From NCBI GenBank assembly GCA_003213115.1, contig QCNU01000002.1:81017-121854 (forward strand): 40,838 nt of DNA. The letters are read 5' to 3'. Within the stretch, counting starts at the first letter, position 1. Each line of letters starts with the position of its first letter. The DNA comes from Pelagibacteraceae bacterium AG-426-L23 (lineage in GTDB: Bacteria; Pseudomonadota; Alphaproteobacteria; Pelagibacterales; Pelagibacteraceae). The position numbers and the translations under genes were made by a program. Of the stretch, positions 17,111-26,454 are shown piece after piece. A model generated the notes under the pieces. The model did no database searches and was not told the DNA's origin. It worked only from the letters and a program-made list of their open reading frames with translations.

Positions 17111-17707
17111 TTAACTTGTAATATTAAGTAAATATTTACTAAAAATATCAAATTCAATATTTACTAAATCTCCTTTTTTTAATTTAATAAGGTTTGTCAG
17201 TTTTAAAGTATGGGGTATTACGGTTACCTGAAAACCCTTTTTAGTCAATTTAGATATTGTTAAAGACACACCATTTATAGAAATTGAACCTTTTTCTACG
17301 ATATATTTCTTAAAAAGTTTTTTAATTTCAAAATCAATCGTCCAAGATCTTTGAACTATTTTGATATTTTTAATTTTAGATGTTGTATCAACATGTCCTT
17401 GAACATAATGACCTGAGATTTTTTGTCCATGATTTAAAGATTTTTCTATATTTATAGATTTTCCAATTTTAGCTTTTTTAAAGTTAGATCTTTTAATAGT
17501 TTCTTTCGAAAGGTAGAAAAAGAAAGATTTTTTTCCTATACCAATTAAAGTAAGACAAACACCATCACAAGAGACAGACTCTCCTATATCAGATTTTTTA
17601 AGTTTTATATTCGAAATTATTTCTAATACTAAACTTCCAGAAATATATCTTGGATTTTTTTTTAATCCTTTAATTATTCCTTGATTGTAAATTATCCCAT
17701 TAAACAT
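17111..17707 (-). CDS. ribE: riboflavin synthase alpha chain
   Basis: Dismutates two 6,7-dimethyl-8-ribityllumazine molecules to riboflavin. The 198 residues form the usual two tandem lumazine-binding barrels, each about 95 residues. The first begins [15 protein letters not shown] and contains GESVSCDGVCLTLI; the second contains SGHYVQGHVDTTSKI and GSISINGVSLTISKL. It abuts ribB and shares one base with the end of ribD. The symbol ribE is used for the alpha chain; ribC is used in some species. Confidence 0.94.
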   Translation of the reverse strand: MFNGIIYNQGIIKGLKKNPRYISGSLVLEIISNIKLKKSDIGESVSCDGVCLTLIGIGKKSFFFYLSKETIKRSNFKKAKIGKSINIEKSLNHGQKISGHYVQGHVDTTSKIKNIKIVQRSWTIDFEIKKLFKKYIVEKGSISINGVSLTISKLTKKGFQVTVIPHTLKLTNLIKLKKGDLVNIEFDIFSKYLLNITS

Positions 17708-18804
17708 TATTTAATCTTTATTTTATAAAGAGTATCTCCATTTAAATAAACATTAACTCTTTTGTTATTTAGTTTAATTTTTTTAAGATTATTTGAGCTC
17801 GCATAATTTATACCTTTTCTACCTAATCCTTTATTAGTTTTAAAAATATATAAATTATTAATCATTTTACCTTTTAAAAAAAAATTAAATATACTTAGTC
17901 CACTTTCTAAAAGAATTCTAGATATGCCTAATTTATTCATTAATTGTAGGATTTTTAAGTAATCTTTATAAGATGACATTTTATCAACTTTTATTATTTT
18001 TATACCTCTCTTTCTAAAGAATAGTTCCTTATCTTTATTTTTTTTGATAGTAAAAATATATATTTTTCTATTTTGTTCATTTTTTATAATTTTTAAGTTT
18101 TTTTTTAATTTAAAGTTTCTGTCAATTATTACTATAGATGGTGATTTTTTTTCCAAACCTTCTATTCGGCAATTTAGTTCAGAGTTGTCATCATTAATAG
18201 ATTTAGAAGTAGACATTATACAATCATAATTTGACCTAATTAAGTGAGCAATTGTTCTAGATTGTTGATTTGTAATCCACTTTGATGAAATATTTTTTGT
18301 AAAGTAGTCTCTGGAAATAGCTATTTTTGCATCTAAATAAGGAAGAAGTTTTTTTTTGTTAAAATAATAACTTTCATAAAACATTTTACCATAACTCTCA
18401 TTTATTCCATTTTTAACTAAAATATTTTTAATTCTTAGATTGTGAATTGATTTTTTGTTAGATCTTTTATCAACATCAAATATTGAAAAAAAAACTTTTT
18501 TAATTTTTTTTTTTATTATAATTTTTGTGCAAGGTGGTGTTTCGCCGTAATGTGAGCATGGTTCTAAAGAAATATAAATATTTGAATTTTTAAAATCTAA
18601 TTTCTTATTTAAAGCGTTAAATTCAGCGTGAGGACGCCCATTTAATGAAGTATGTGCTGAAGCTATAACTGAACCATTTTTTTCTACAATACATCCTACA
18701 GAAGGATTGGAACCTGTAGATCCTAAATTTATCTTAGCTTGCTCATATGCTAATTTAATAAATTTAGATACTTTTAAAGGAGAGTCACTTTTTCGATTTA
18801 ACAT
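17707..18804 (-). CDS. ribD: bifunctional riboflavin deaminase/reductase RibD
   Basis: Performs the second and third steps of the GTP branch: deamination of the pyrimidine and reduction of the ribose side chain. The deaminase domain (about 10-150) keeps the zinc ligands in [10 protein letters not shown] and [13 protein letters not shown]. The reductase domain (about 165-365) shows [33 protein letters not shown] and [11 protein letters not shown], with [13 protein letters not shown] near the end. The glycine of the usual VGxGT loop reads STSKS, a mild divergence. The start lies 20 bases inside nrdR. The C-terminus is very Lys/Asn-rich. Confidence 0.93.
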   Translation of the reverse strand: MLNRKSDSPLKVSKFIKLAYEQAKINLGSTGSNPSVGCIVEKNGSVIASAHTSLNGRPHAEFNALNKKLDFKNSNIYISLEPCSHYGETPPCTKIIIKKKIKKVFFSIFDVDKRSNKKSIHNLRIKNILVKNGINESYGKMFYESYYFNKKKLLPYLDAKIAISRDYFTKNISSKWITNQQSRTIAHLIRSNYDCIMSTSKSINDDNSELNCRIEGLEKKSPSIVIIDRNFKLKKNLKIIKNEQNRKIYIFTIKKNKDKELFFRKRGIKIIKVDKMSSYKDYLKILQLMNKLGISRILLESGLSIFNFFLKGKMINNLYIFKTNKGLGRKGINYASSNNLKKIKLNNKRVNVYLNGDTLYKIKIK

Positions 18805-19249
18805 GTAATTTGCCTATATATTCCTCAAATTCTTCAACCTCTTTGAAATTTGTGTATACAGAAGCAAATCTAATGTAAGCGATTTTATCTAAATCTTTTA
18901 AGCTCTCCATAACCATTTTTCCAATAATACTAGATTGAATTTCTGGTTGACCAATTTCTTCGAGTTCTCTAGATATTTTTGAAACAAGTTTCTCAATAGT
19001 TTCGCTATCTATAGGTCTTTTCTTTAGTGCTATAAAAAGTGATTTAGCTAATTTTTCTCTATCAAAAGGAGATTTACGACCATTCTTTTTAATAACTGTT
19101 AATTCTCTAAATTGAACTCTTTCAAACGTTGTAAATCTTTGACCCCCACCACAAGTGCAGCTTCTTCTTCTTCTTATAGCTGTACCGTCCTCTGTAGGTC
19201 TAGAGTCAACTACTGATGTATCTTTTTCTCTACAAAATGGACAAAGCAT
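18785..19249 (-). CDS. nrdR: transcriptional repressor NrdR
   Basis: ATP/dATP-sensing repressor of ribonucleotide reductase genes. The 154-residue protein has the N-terminal zinc ribbon ([20 protein letters not shown], then [21 protein letters not shown]) and an ATP-cone domain ([22 protein letters not shown]). The second zinc pair reads Cys31-Thr-Cys33 followed by GGGQ, instead of the normal C-x2-C. The order glyA-nrdR-ribD is conserved in alphaproteobacteria. Its gene is three bases from glyA. Confidence 0.94.
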   Translation of the reverse strand: MLCPFCREKDTSVVDSRPTEDGTAIRRRRSCTCGGGQRFTTFERVQFRELTVIKKNGRKSPFDREKLAKSLFIALKKRPIDSETIEKLVSKISRELEEIGQPEIQSSIIGKMVMESLKDLDKIAYIRFASVYTNFKEVEEFEEYIGKLHVKSKK

Positions 19250-19252
19250 AAT

Positions 19253-20569
19253 TTAATTTTTTAGCAAATGATTATATATAGGAAATTTAGAACAAAGTTC
19301 AATTACTTCTTTTCTTACTTCTGACTCTATAATGCTATTATCATTTGGATTTTGGGATAAACCTTTTATAACTTTAGTAATTAATTCACCAACTTTTTTA
19401 AATTCATTTAATCCAAAGCCTCTAGTTGTTGCTGCTTGAGAACCGAGTCTAATACCCGAAGTAATTGTCATTTTTTCTGTATCAAAAGGTATTCCATTTT
19501 TATTACATGTGATGTTTGCTTTGCATAAACTTATTTCAGCAGCTTTGCCTGTAACTTTAAACGGTCTGAGATCAACTAACATTAAATGAGTATCTGTTCC
19601 ACCAGAAAAAATTTTAAATCCATTGGATTTTAAAGTTTCAGATAAAATTTTAGCATTTGCTAGAACAGATTTTATATACTCTTTAAATGAAGGTTTTAAA
19701 GCTTCTTGAAAAGCTACAGCTTTAGCGGCAACAACGTGCATTAAAGGTCCGCCTTGATATCCTGGAAACACTGCAGAATTGAATTTTTTTATTAAATCCT
19801 CTCTATTCGTTAGAATAATTCCACCTCTAGCACCTCTCAAAACCTTATGAGTTGTAGATGTAACAACATCAGCATAATCAACAGGATTTGGATAACCTTT
19901 TCCGGCAACCAATCCAGAAAAATGAGCCATATCAACCATCAGATAAGCGTTAACGCTGTCAGCTATTTCTCTAAATTTTTTAAAATCTATAATTCTTGAA
20001 TAAGCGCTGCCTCCCGCAATAATAAGTTTAGGTTTGTGTTCCTTCGCTAATTTTTCAACTTCAGAATAATCTATCAAGCCAGTTTCTTTATTTACATCGT
20101 AATGAAATGATTTTAACCATTTTCCAGAAATTGAAACTTTAGCACCGTGAGTTAAATGACCTCCTGAATTTAAGCTCATACCAAGTATAGGGTCTCCTGG
20201 ATTCAAAAGAGCTAAATATACAGCTCCATTAGCTTGGGCTCCAGAGTGTGGTTGAACATTAGCATATTTACAATTGTACAATTTTTTAACTCTTTCTAAT
20301 GCTAATTCTTCTGCTTTATCGACAAACTCACATCCTCCATAATATCTTTTAGATGGATAACCCTCAGCATATTTGTTTGTCATTATAGAACCTTGGGCAT
20401 CTAATACTGCTTTTGAAACAATATTTTCAGAAGCAATTAATTCTATATGTTGCTGTTGTCTTTCAAGTTCTAATTTTATTGAATTATATAAATCTGGATC
20501 TGTTTTTGACAAATCACTATCAAAAAAATTCTGATAATCGTCAGAGGAATATTTTACAAACTTTGACAT
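19253..20569 (-). CDS. glyA: serine hydroxymethyltransferase
   Basis: PLP enzyme interconverting serine and glycine with transfer of a one-carbon unit to tetrahydrofolate. The 438-residue protein is complete: [72 protein letters not shown], and the PLP lysine in [15 protein letters not shown] (Lys242). [15 protein letters not shown] is the C-terminal signature. It sits five bases behind rpiB and three bases ahead of nrdR. For SAR11-like cells glycine/serine exchange is central to one-carbon metabolism (established for the group). Confidence 0.97.
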   Translation of the reverse strand: MSKFVKYSSDDYQNFFDSDLSKTDPDLYNSIKLELERQQQHIELIASENIVSKAVLDAQGSIMTNKYAEGYPSKRYYGGCEFVDKAEELALERVKKLYNCKYANVQPHSGAQANGAVYLALLNPGDPILGMSLNSGGHLTHGAKVSISGKWLKSFHYDVNKETGLIDYSEVEKLAKEHKPKLIIAGGSAYSRIIDFKKFREIADSVNAYLMVDMAHFSGLVAGKGYPNPVDYADVVTSTTHKVLRGARGGIILTNREDLIKKFNSAVFPGYQGGPLMHVVAAKAVAFQEALKPSFKEYIKSVLANAKILSETLKSNGFKIFSGGTDTHLMLVDLRPFKVTGKAAEISLCKANITCNKNGIPFDTEKMTITSGIRLGSQAATTRGFGLNEFKKVGELITKVIKGLSQNPNDNSIIESEVRKEVIELCSKFPIYNHLLKN

Positions 20570-20574
20570 CTTGT

Positions 20575-21018
20575 TTAAATTTTTTTTACTCTTCTTAGAT
20601 GTCTGCCACCCTCAAATTTTGTTTTAAGAAAAACTTTTATTAATTTCATAGCTTCATCTTTTTTTATTAATCTTGATCCTAGTGCTATAATATTAGCATT
20701 ATTATGTTCTCTGGACAAACGTGTAGATTTGGCGTTATAGCAGACTGCAGCCCTTATTCCTTTAGTTTTATTTGCAGATATTGCCATTCCAGTACCCGAT
20801 CCACATACAAGAATACCAATATCGCTTCTTTTAGAAGCAACCCTTTTGGCAATTTTTTTGGCATAATCAGGATAATCTACTGAATTGGTTTTGTATGGAC
20901 CAAGATCTATTAAAGGAATTTCTTTTTTAATAAAATAAGATTTAATATATTCTTTTAAATTATATCCAGCGTGATCAGATGAAATGCAGATTTTCTTAAA
21001 AATAGAATTCAATTTCAA
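20575..21018 (-). CDS. rpiB: ribose-5-phosphate isomerase B
   Basis: Interconverts ribose-5-phosphate and ribulose-5-phosphate. The 147 residues show the RpiB/LacAB pattern: [58 protein letters not shown] (shown around the catalytic Cys of VCGSGTGM) and [29 protein letters not shown] at the end is the usual phosphate-binding C-terminus. Its product ribulose-5-phosphate is the substrate of RibB in the same operon, a sensible pairing. It overlaps the upstream hydroxylase-like gene by 4 bases. Confidence 0.95.
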   Translation of the reverse strand: MKLNSIFKKICISSDHAGYNLKEYIKSYFIKKEIPLIDLGPYKTNSVDYPDYAKKIAKRVASKRSDIGILVCGSGTGMAISANKTKGIRAAVCYNAKSTRLSREHNNANIIALGSRLIKKDEAMKLIKVFLKTKFEGGRHLRRVKKI

Positions 21019-21614
21019 TTAAATTTGTAATCTAAAACGCAAGCCACTAAATGCACTCTATTTTCTTCTCCACCATTAAAGGCATTGTGATATTTAGTAT
21101 TATTAGTAATCCATGCAGATCCATCAGCTGGTAAATGTTTAGCTACTTCCTCTATAACCATTATAGAGCCTGGATTTGTAATTATCGGTACATGTAATCT
21201 TGGTTCAGGGTCTCTGTGCCAGCTCAAAGTTGATCTTGGTTCTTTTAAAAGTATTCTTACTCTTCCTAATTTAAATTTTGAGGATAGTTTTTCATAAACT
21301 TCTTTGAAGTAAGTTTTTTCATATTCTTTTATAAATTCAGTATATTCAGACTCATTAATAGCTGTATCTCTTTTAGCTTCTTTTCCAGTATGATCTGGTT
21401 TAGTCCAGAAAATTCCTCTAGCTTTATTTCCTTTAATTGAGTCTGGTTGTCCAGGAATTTGGTTTAAACAAATAGCACCAAAATGAGATATGCCTCCAGC
21501 TGTATCATATTTTTTTATTTTTAAAACTTCGTGAAGAGCTCCTTGAAGTTTAGATATATCAAACTTCATGTTTTCTATTTTATAAAAATCTTTATGTAAA
21601 TTTTTGTTGTTCAC
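21015..21614 (-). CDS. aspartyl/asparaginyl beta-hydroxylase-like 2-oxoglutarate/Fe(II) oxygenase
   Basis: Predicted non-heme iron oxygenase of the Asp/Asn beta-hydroxylase fold, 199 residues. The iron and 2-oxoglutarate ligands can be placed: WHRD (His133, Asp135), LHVPI (His141), TKYHNAFNGG (distal His176) and NRVHLV (Arg186). The substrate is unknown; small amino acids, peptides and protein residues are all possible. It starts with GTG preceded by AAGGA; the ATG 15 codons in is the alternative. It heads the rpiB-glyA-nrdR-rib operon behind a strong-looking promoter. Confidence 0.78.
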   Translation of the reverse strand: MNNKNLHKDFYKIENMKFDISKLQGALHEVLKIKKYDTAGGISHFGAICLNQIPGQPDSIKGNKARGIFWTKPDHTGKEAKRDTAINESEYTEFIKEYEKTYFKEVYEKLSSKFKLGRVRILLKEPRSTLSWHRDPEPRLHVPIITNPGSIMVIEEVAKHLPADGSAWITNNTKYHNAFNGGEENRVHLVACVLDYKFN

Positions 21615-21640
21615 CGTTAACTATTCCTTTAGATTAGTTT

Positions 21641-21670
21641 ATTATAGATGTATAATATATTAATTGTCAC
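21641..21670 (-). promoter_or_regulatory. predicted sigma-70 promoter of the hydroxylase-rpiB-glyA-nrdR-rib operon
   Basis: On the minus strand, GTGACA (21665-21670) and a perfect TATAAT (21641-21646) are 18 bases apart, with a predicted start near 21634 and an AAGGA ribosome-binding site before the GTG. The 78-base divergent gap must also hold the hemB promoter; a plus-strand TATAAT at 21651-21656 is a candidate -10 with only a weak -35. Confidence 0.6.
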
Positions 21671-21692
21671 ATCGTATAAACATTTTTAATTT

Positions 21693-22688
21693 ATGAAAAT
21701 ACTTGGTAAATATCCTAACTTGAGATTGAGAAGGGTTCGCAAAAGCGACTGGATTAGAAGACTGATATCAGAAAATAAACTTTCTGCTGACGATTTAATA
21801 TTACCTATTTTTGTTCGGGAAGGAAAAAACAAAATTGAACCTATAAAATCAATGCCGGGGGTAAATCGATATAGTATTGATAAACTAAGTTATGTAGTTG
21901 AAAAAGCGTGTAACTTTAAAATACCACTAATAGCTTTATTTCCTTATACTCCAAATAACAAAAAAAATAATTATGGTACAGAAGCTCTAAATAGGAACAA
22001 CCTTGTTTGTAAGGCTCTAAAAATTATAAAAAAAAATTTTAAGGAAATAGGGACAATGTGTGATGTGGCGCTAGATCCATACACCTCACATGGTCATGAT
22101 GGAATTTTTTTAAATGGAGATGTAGATAATGATAAAACAATAAAAATTTTAGCTAAACAAGCGTTACTTCAAGCACAAATGGGCTGTGATATTATCGCTC
22201 CCTCAGACATGATGGATGGAAGAGTTGCTGAGATAAGAAAAATTTTGGATAAAAATAATTTTAAAAATACAAAAATATTGTCCTATGCTGTAAAATATGC
22301 TTCAAATTTTTATGGACCGTTTAGAGAAGCTGTCGGTTCTAAAAGAAAATTAAAGGGAACTAAAAAAACTTATCAAATGGATTTTAGAAATTCTCAAGAA
22401 GCTTTAAGAGAAGTAGCTGTTGATATAAATGAAGGAGCTGACATGATAATGGTTAAACCTGGTATGCCTTACCTTGATATAATCAAAACGATTAAAGATA
22501 GCTTTAAAATACCAGTTATTTCTTACCAAGTCTCAGGAGAGTTTAGCCTTATTAAAAATGGTATTAAAAATAAATTAATAAATGAAGATAGTATATTAGA
22601 AAGTTTAACTTCTCTTAAGAGAGCAGGATCCTCTGCTATAGTAACTTATTTTGCGCTAGATGTAGCGAAAAAACTAAAATCTAATTAA
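21693..22688 (+). CDS. hemB: delta-aminolevulinic acid dehydratase (porphobilinogen synthase)
   Basis: Condenses two 5-aminolevulinates to porphobilinogen in heme synthesis. The 331 residues contain both Schiff-base lysines (YAVKYASNFYGPFR and MIMVKPGMPYLD). The metal-site stretch is DVALDPYTSHGHDG, with Asp rather than the Cys triad, which indicates the Mg-type rather than zinc-type enzyme. It is the only gene on the plus strand between two long minus-strand operons. Its last 8 bases overlap the end of recO in convergent orientation. Confidence 0.96.
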   Translation: MKILGKYPNLRLRRVRKSDWIRRLISENKLSADDLILPIFVREGKNKIEPIKSMPGVNRYSIDKLSYVVEKACNFKIPLIALFPYTPNNKKNNYGTEALNRNNLVCKALKIIKKNFKEIGTMCDVALDPYTSHGHDGIFLNGDVDNDKTIKILAKQALLQAQMGCDIIAPSDMMDGRVAEIRKILDKNNFKNTKILSYAVKYASNFYGPFREAVGSKRKLKGTKKTYQMDFRNSQEALREVAVDINEGADMIMVKPGMPYLDIIKTIKDSFKIPVISYQVSGEFSLIKNGIKNKLINEDSILESLTSLKRAGSSAIVTYFALDVAKKLKSN

Positions 22689-23361
22689 AATAATTTTCAA
22701 GTAATACTCTAGATTTTGGTAAATTAAGGTTATTTGGTAAAAAAAACTTATTTAACATTATGCTTCTTGTAAAAATTAAAGATTTTTTTATTAAATGATT
22801 ATTAATAGTTGTTGGTATAACATTTTTAATCAAGAATGATGGTATTTGATATTTTGAATTATCAATGTCTATAGTAACCAACTCATTATCATCATAATTC
22901 TCTGAGTTATATTGGCTTATATTGGTATCAAAACCAAGTTCCTTGATTAAACTTAATTCCCAATAAACAAATAAAATAATCCATTGATCTTGATAGAAAT
23001 TTTGTAAAAGTTTTTCTAAAGAATTGTAAATGTTTTTGTAGGGTTGTGACTCTGGTAATAGAACATTTAATAAAGAGGTTAAAGACATTAATGCAGCTGA
23101 TCTTTTTTTATCGTTAAAATATTTTGGTGAAATAGGCTCAACTAATTCGGTTTTAAAATATCCAATTTTATTTTCGTTTTTTGAAGTATAAAAAATAAAG
23201 ATTTTATTAGAAATTTGAAGATAATTTCTTATTTTTCTAGAACTGCCTCCATATACAATACCACTAACTTTACCAAATGTATTAGTAAATACATTTATGA
23301 TGTTTGCATTCTCTCTGAACTTTCTTTTAGATAAAAGATATCCCTCGTCTTCCCAATTCAT
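22681..23361 (-). CDS. recO: DNA repair protein RecO
   Basis: RecO loads RecA with RecR and anneals SSB-coated strands. The 226-residue protein has the N-terminal OB fold (WEDEGYLLSKRKFRENANIINVFT, KVSGIVYGGSSRK around residue 37) and a helical C-terminal half containing LLPESQPYKNIYNSLEKLL. No zinc Cys cluster is visible in the C-terminal half. It is the last gene of the dapA-to-recO operon, one base behind rnc. Identity rests on both the OB-fold start and the rnc-recO neighbourhood. Confidence 0.9.
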   Translation of the reverse strand: MNWEDEGYLLSKRKFRENANIINVFTNTFGKVSGIVYGGSSRKIRNYLQISNKIFIFYTSKNENKIGYFKTELVEPISPKYFNDKKRSAALMSLTSLLNVLLPESQPYKNIYNSLEKLLQNFYQDQWIILFVYWELSLIKELGFDTNISQYNSENYDDNELVTIDIDNSKYQIPSFLIKNVIPTTINNHLIKKSLIFTRSIMLNKFFLPNNLNLPKSRVLLENYFN

Positions 23362-23362
23362 T

Positions 23363-24031
23363 TTATATTTTTAAATCATTTATTAATTTTTTAGCCGCAT
23401 TTTGTTCAGCAATTTTTTTTGAACCACCTATTCCAATGTATTTTTTTGAATTCTTAATTTGCACTTCTGCTTTAAATGTAGGCTGATGTTTAGGGCCTGA
23501 TTGTTTAAATATTTTATAGTTAGGTAATTGTTTGTATCTTTTTAAGCTGTATTCTTGAAGCATTGTTTTAGAGTCAATGATGGTAATATTTGACTTGATT
23601 AAAAACTCTTTCCAATTCTTTTTTATGAATTTTTCTGCAATCTCTAAACCTTGATCCAGGAAAATAGCTCCAATTAAAGCTTCTAAGCCATCGCTTAAAA
23701 TCTTCTCGTTTTTTTTATCATGTTTTTTTTGAGAGTCCCCAACAAAAATATATTTATCTAAACCTATTTTTTTTGATATTTGATAACAAGTTTTTTTATT
23801 TACTAAATTAGCAAATTTTTTATCTAGAATGCCTTCCTTTTCATTAGGATAGATTTTAAGAAGAGCATTAGAAAGTACTAAACCTAGTACCCTATCACCC
23901 AAAAATTCAAGTTTTTCGTTATTGTTATTGTTGTTGTAACTTTTATGTGTGAGACTTTTTTTAAAAATTTCTTTGTCATTGAAACTTATTCCTATTACTT
24001 TTTCTAAAGTTAAAAACTTTTTATTTTTCAT
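23363..24031 (-). CDS. rnc: ribonuclease III
   Basis: Double-strand-specific RNase that matures rRNA and other structured RNAs. The 222 residues comprise a catalytic domain with NEKLEFLGDRVLGLVLSNAL (signature with metal-binding Glu and Asp) and DGLEALIGAIFLDQG (second acidic pair). A C-terminal double-stranded RNA-binding domain follows (DSKTMLQEYSLKRYKQLPNY through AEQNAAKKLINDL). It overlaps lepB by 4 bases; lepB-rnc is a classical bacterial pair. Confidence 0.96.
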   Translation of the reverse strand: MKNKKFLTLEKVIGISFNDKEIFKKSLTHKSYNNNNNNEKLEFLGDRVLGLVLSNALLKIYPNEKEGILDKKFANLVNKKTCYQISKKIGLDKYIFVGDSQKKHDKKNEKILSDGLEALIGAIFLDQGLEIAEKFIKKNWKEFLIKSNITIIDSKTMLQEYSLKRYKQLPNYKIFKQSGPKHQPTFKAEVQIKNSKKYIGIGGSKKIAEQNAAKKLINDLKI

Positions 24032-24765
24032 AATTTTTTAAAAAAACGATCTATTCTTAATGAGTTTCCCCAGTTCCAAAATTTAAGAATACTCCCTTGC
24101 ACAGTATCATTTGAAAAGAAAATTAAGCTAGCTTTTCCAACTAAGTTTAAATCAGTTACATAGCCTACGCTGCTTAAAAATCTGCTATCTCTAGAACAAT
24201 CTCTATTGTCTCCTAAGAAAAAATAATGATTTAATGGAACTTTATATTTATCAGTATTTTGAATTGTTCCAACTTTGTTGTAAACAGTTATATGTTTAAA
24301 ACCATTTGGAAGAGTTTCTTCATAAGCATTAACTGTTATTGAAGAAGTTCCACATCTTATTATTTCATCAATCTTTACTTCTTTTCTAGATATTTCATTG
24401 TTATTAATATAAAGCTTCCCATTTAGAAATTGTATTTCATCTCCGGGTAAACCAATTAATCTTTTTATATAGTCAGTTCTATTATCTGACGGTGTCTTGA
24501 AAACTACAAGATCTCCATATTTAGGTTCTTTCTTTAGTACTCTTTTGTTATAGATATTTGGACTAAATGGGAAAGAGTGCTTGCTATATCCATATGAATA
24601 TTTTGATACAAAGATTCTGTCACCTATTAAAAAAGTCGGCTCCATAGATGAAGAAGGTATATAAAAAGGTTGGAAAAATAACGATCTTATAAATACTGCA
24701 ATAATTAACGCATATATAATCGTTTTTAAATTTTCAAAAATAGTTTTTATAAGGCTTTTTTTCAT
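24028..24765 (-). CDS. lepB: signal peptidase I
   Basis: Membrane-bound serine protease that removes signal peptides of exported proteins. A single N-terminal hydrophobic segment (about 14-31) anchors the 245-residue protein. The catalytic Ser lies in IPSSSMEPTF (Ser40), the catalytic Lys in DYIKRLIGLPGD (Lys101), and the box E motif is FLGDNRDCSRDSR. It overlaps acpS and rnc by 4 bases at each end. It would process the binding protein and Slt encoded elsewhere in the window. Confidence 0.96.
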   Translation of the reverse strand: MKKSLIKTIFENLKTIIYALIIAVFIRSLFFQPFYIPSSSMEPTFLIGDRIFVSKYSYGYSKHSFPFSPNIYNKRVLKKEPKYGDLVVFKTPSDNRTDYIKRLIGLPGDEIQFLNGKLYINNNEISRKEVKIDEIIRCGTSSITVNAYEETLPNGFKHITVYNKVGTIQNTDKYKVPLNHYFFLGDNRDCSRDSRFLSSVGYVTDLNLVGKASLIFFSNDTVQGSILKFWNWGNSLRIDRFFKKL

Positions 24766-25157
24766 AAAATAGTTAAAATTACAAATGCAATAGCGAATGG
24801 TTTATCATCTGAGATTGAAAGAAATATTTTGAACTTTTTGTTTTTGATAGTCTTATATAAAATTTTAAGACTCTTACCAGTAACTTTTATAAAAGGTTTT
24901 CCATATTTATCATTTTTAATCTCAATTTCTTTAAAACTTAATCCCTTTGAAATCCCAGTTCCGAGAGATTTAGAAAAAGCTTCTTTTGCGGCAAATCTAG
25001 AGGCATAACACGAATAATTATTTTTTCTTCTCTCACATAATTCAATTTCTGATTTTGAAAAAATCTTATTTTTAAATTTTTTATTGGATTTAATAATTTT
25101 TTTTACTCTTTCAACTCTAATTATATCAGTTCCAGATCCATAAATTCTCATAATCAA
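24762..25157 (-). CDS. acpS: holo-[acyl-carrier-protein] synthase
   Basis: Transfers 4'-phosphopantetheine from CoA to acyl carrier protein. The 131 residues show the Mg/CoA motifs GSGTDIIRVERV (around Asp11) and RFAAKEAFSKSLGTGISKG, with SISDDKPFAIAFVIL at the end (the SISH/SITHS position reads SISD). A second Met two codons in (MRIYGSGTD) is an equally good start. Overlaps of 4 bases with pdxJ and lepB give the conserved pdxJ-acpS-lepB-rnc order. Confidence 0.93.
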   Translation of the reverse strand: MIMRIYGSGTDIIRVERVKKIIKSNKKFKNKIFSKSEIELCERRKNNYSCYASRFAAKEAFSKSLGTGISKGLSFKEIEIKNDKYGKPFIKVTGKSLKILYKTIKNKKFKIFLSISDDKPFAIAFVILTIL

Positions 25158-25873
25158 ATGATTTTTTTAAACTTTTTTATTGCACTCTTTAATCCAATAA
25201 ATATAGATTCTCCAACTAAAAAATGTCCTATATTAAACTCGCTTATATCTTTAATTTTAGATAAAATCTTTGCTGACTCAAATGTAAGTCCATGCCCTGC
25301 ATGAATTTCTAAACCTAAATGAGATGCTAAACCCACAGCCTTTTTTATTTTATTAAGTTCATTTTTATAGGATTTTTTCTTATTGATAGCATTACAAATT
25401 TTTCCAGTATGAATTTCGATACAGTCTGCTTGGATTTCTTTAGCAACTCTTATATCTTTCAAGCTTGGTTCAATAAATAAGCTAATTCTCGACCCATTTT
25501 TTTTTAAAATTTTAATTAATTTTTTAAGAAAATGTTTCTTGTAATTAAGATTTAAACCTCCTTCAGTTGTTATTTCTTTCCTTTTTTCTGGAACTATGCA
25601 AATAAACGAAGGCTTTTGCTTCTTGGCAATTTTCAACATTTCTTGGGTTGCGGCTATTTCTAAATTTAATGGTATCTTTAATTTTGATTTAATTTCTTTT
25701 AAATCTTTTTCATTAATGTGACGTCTGTCTTCTCTTAAATGTATTGTTATAGAGTCCGCTCCATATTTCTCAGATAACAAGGCTGCTCTGAGAGGGCTTG
25801 GATAAATTTCACCACGAGCATTTCTAACAGTTGCTACATGATCTATATTAACACCCAATCTTATTCTTGGCAT
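25154..25873 (-). CDS. pdxJ: pyridoxine 5'-phosphate synthase
   Basis: Closes the pyridoxine ring from deoxyxylulose-5-phosphate and 3-amino-1-hydroxyacetone-phosphate. The 239-residue TIM barrel starts with the signature RLGVNIDHVATVRNARG (4-20). It keeps HLREDRRHI, NLEIAATQEM, LFIEPS, EIHTGKI, LEIHAGHGLTFE and FNIGHFLVGESIF. It shares one base with pyrE upstream and overlaps acpS downstream. The product feeds PLP enzymes such as GlyA. Confidence 0.96.
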   Translation of the reverse strand: MPRIRLGVNIDHVATVRNARGEIYPSPLRAALLSEKYGADSITIHLREDRRHINEKDLKEIKSKLKIPLNLEIAATQEMLKIAKKQKPSFICIVPEKRKEITTEGGLNLNYKKHFLKKLIKILKKNGSRISLFIEPSLKDIRVAKEIQADCIEIHTGKICNAINKKKSYKNELNKIKKAVGLASHLGLEIHAGHGLTFESAKILSKIKDISEFNIGHFLVGESIFIGLKSAIKKFKKII

Positions 25874-26454
25874 TAAATACCTCTAGAACCTGGTTTTACA
25901 GCTTTAATAGATAATAAGGTTTCTGGTAGATTATTTTTATCATACGTTGGAATATTAATTTCTATTTGAGAAACAATTTTATTTTTAATTACAGATTTTC
26001 CTTGTGATCTATCTATAAGACATGCGAATCCCACAATTTCTGCCTCAGACTTTTTTATTATTTCAACACACTCTAAACTAGACTTTCCGGTTGTGATAAC
26101 ATCTTCAACAATTAATACTTTTGAGGACTTTGGAATTGTAAAATCTCTTCTTAAAGTAAAGTTATTGTTAATTCTTTCAGCAAAAATTGCTTCTTTGTTT
26201 AAAAGTTTACCCATCTCATATCCAATAACAATTCCTCCTATTGCAGGTGAAAGTATTAGATCAATTTTTTTAAATTCATTTTTAATTTTATCAGCTAAAG
26301 AGGTACAAATTTTTCTTGATAAATGGGGTTTGCTTAGTAGTTGAGCACATTGAATATATTGTGAACTGTGTAGTCCTGAGGACAATATAAAATGACCTTC
26401 TAAAAGAGCTTTACTTTCTTTTAAAATTTCTAAAGATTCTTTGTATGAAAGCAT
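25873..26454 (-). CDS. pyrE: orotate phosphoribosyltransferase
   Basis: Converts orotate and PRPP to orotidine-5'-phosphate in pyrimidine synthesis. The 193-residue protein begins with the alphaproteobacterial pattern KALLEGHFILSSGLHSSQYIQCA. It has SPAIGGIVIGYEMGK, AERINNNFTLRRDF, and the PRPP-binding loop VLIVEDVITTGKSSLE. The ATG at 26454 overlaps the end of the RSH gene by 44 bases; this start is favoured because it gives the family's usual N-terminal length. Confidence 0.95.
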   Translation of the reverse strand: MLSYKESLEILKESKALLEGHFILSSGLHSSQYIQCAQLLSKPHLSRKICTSLADKIKNEFKKIDLILSPAIGGIVIGYEMGKLLNKEAIFAERINNNFTLRRDFTIPKSSKVLIVEDVITTGKSSLECVEIIKKSEAEIVGFACLIDRSQGKSVIKNKIVSQIEINIPTYDKNNLPETLLSIKAVKPGSRGI

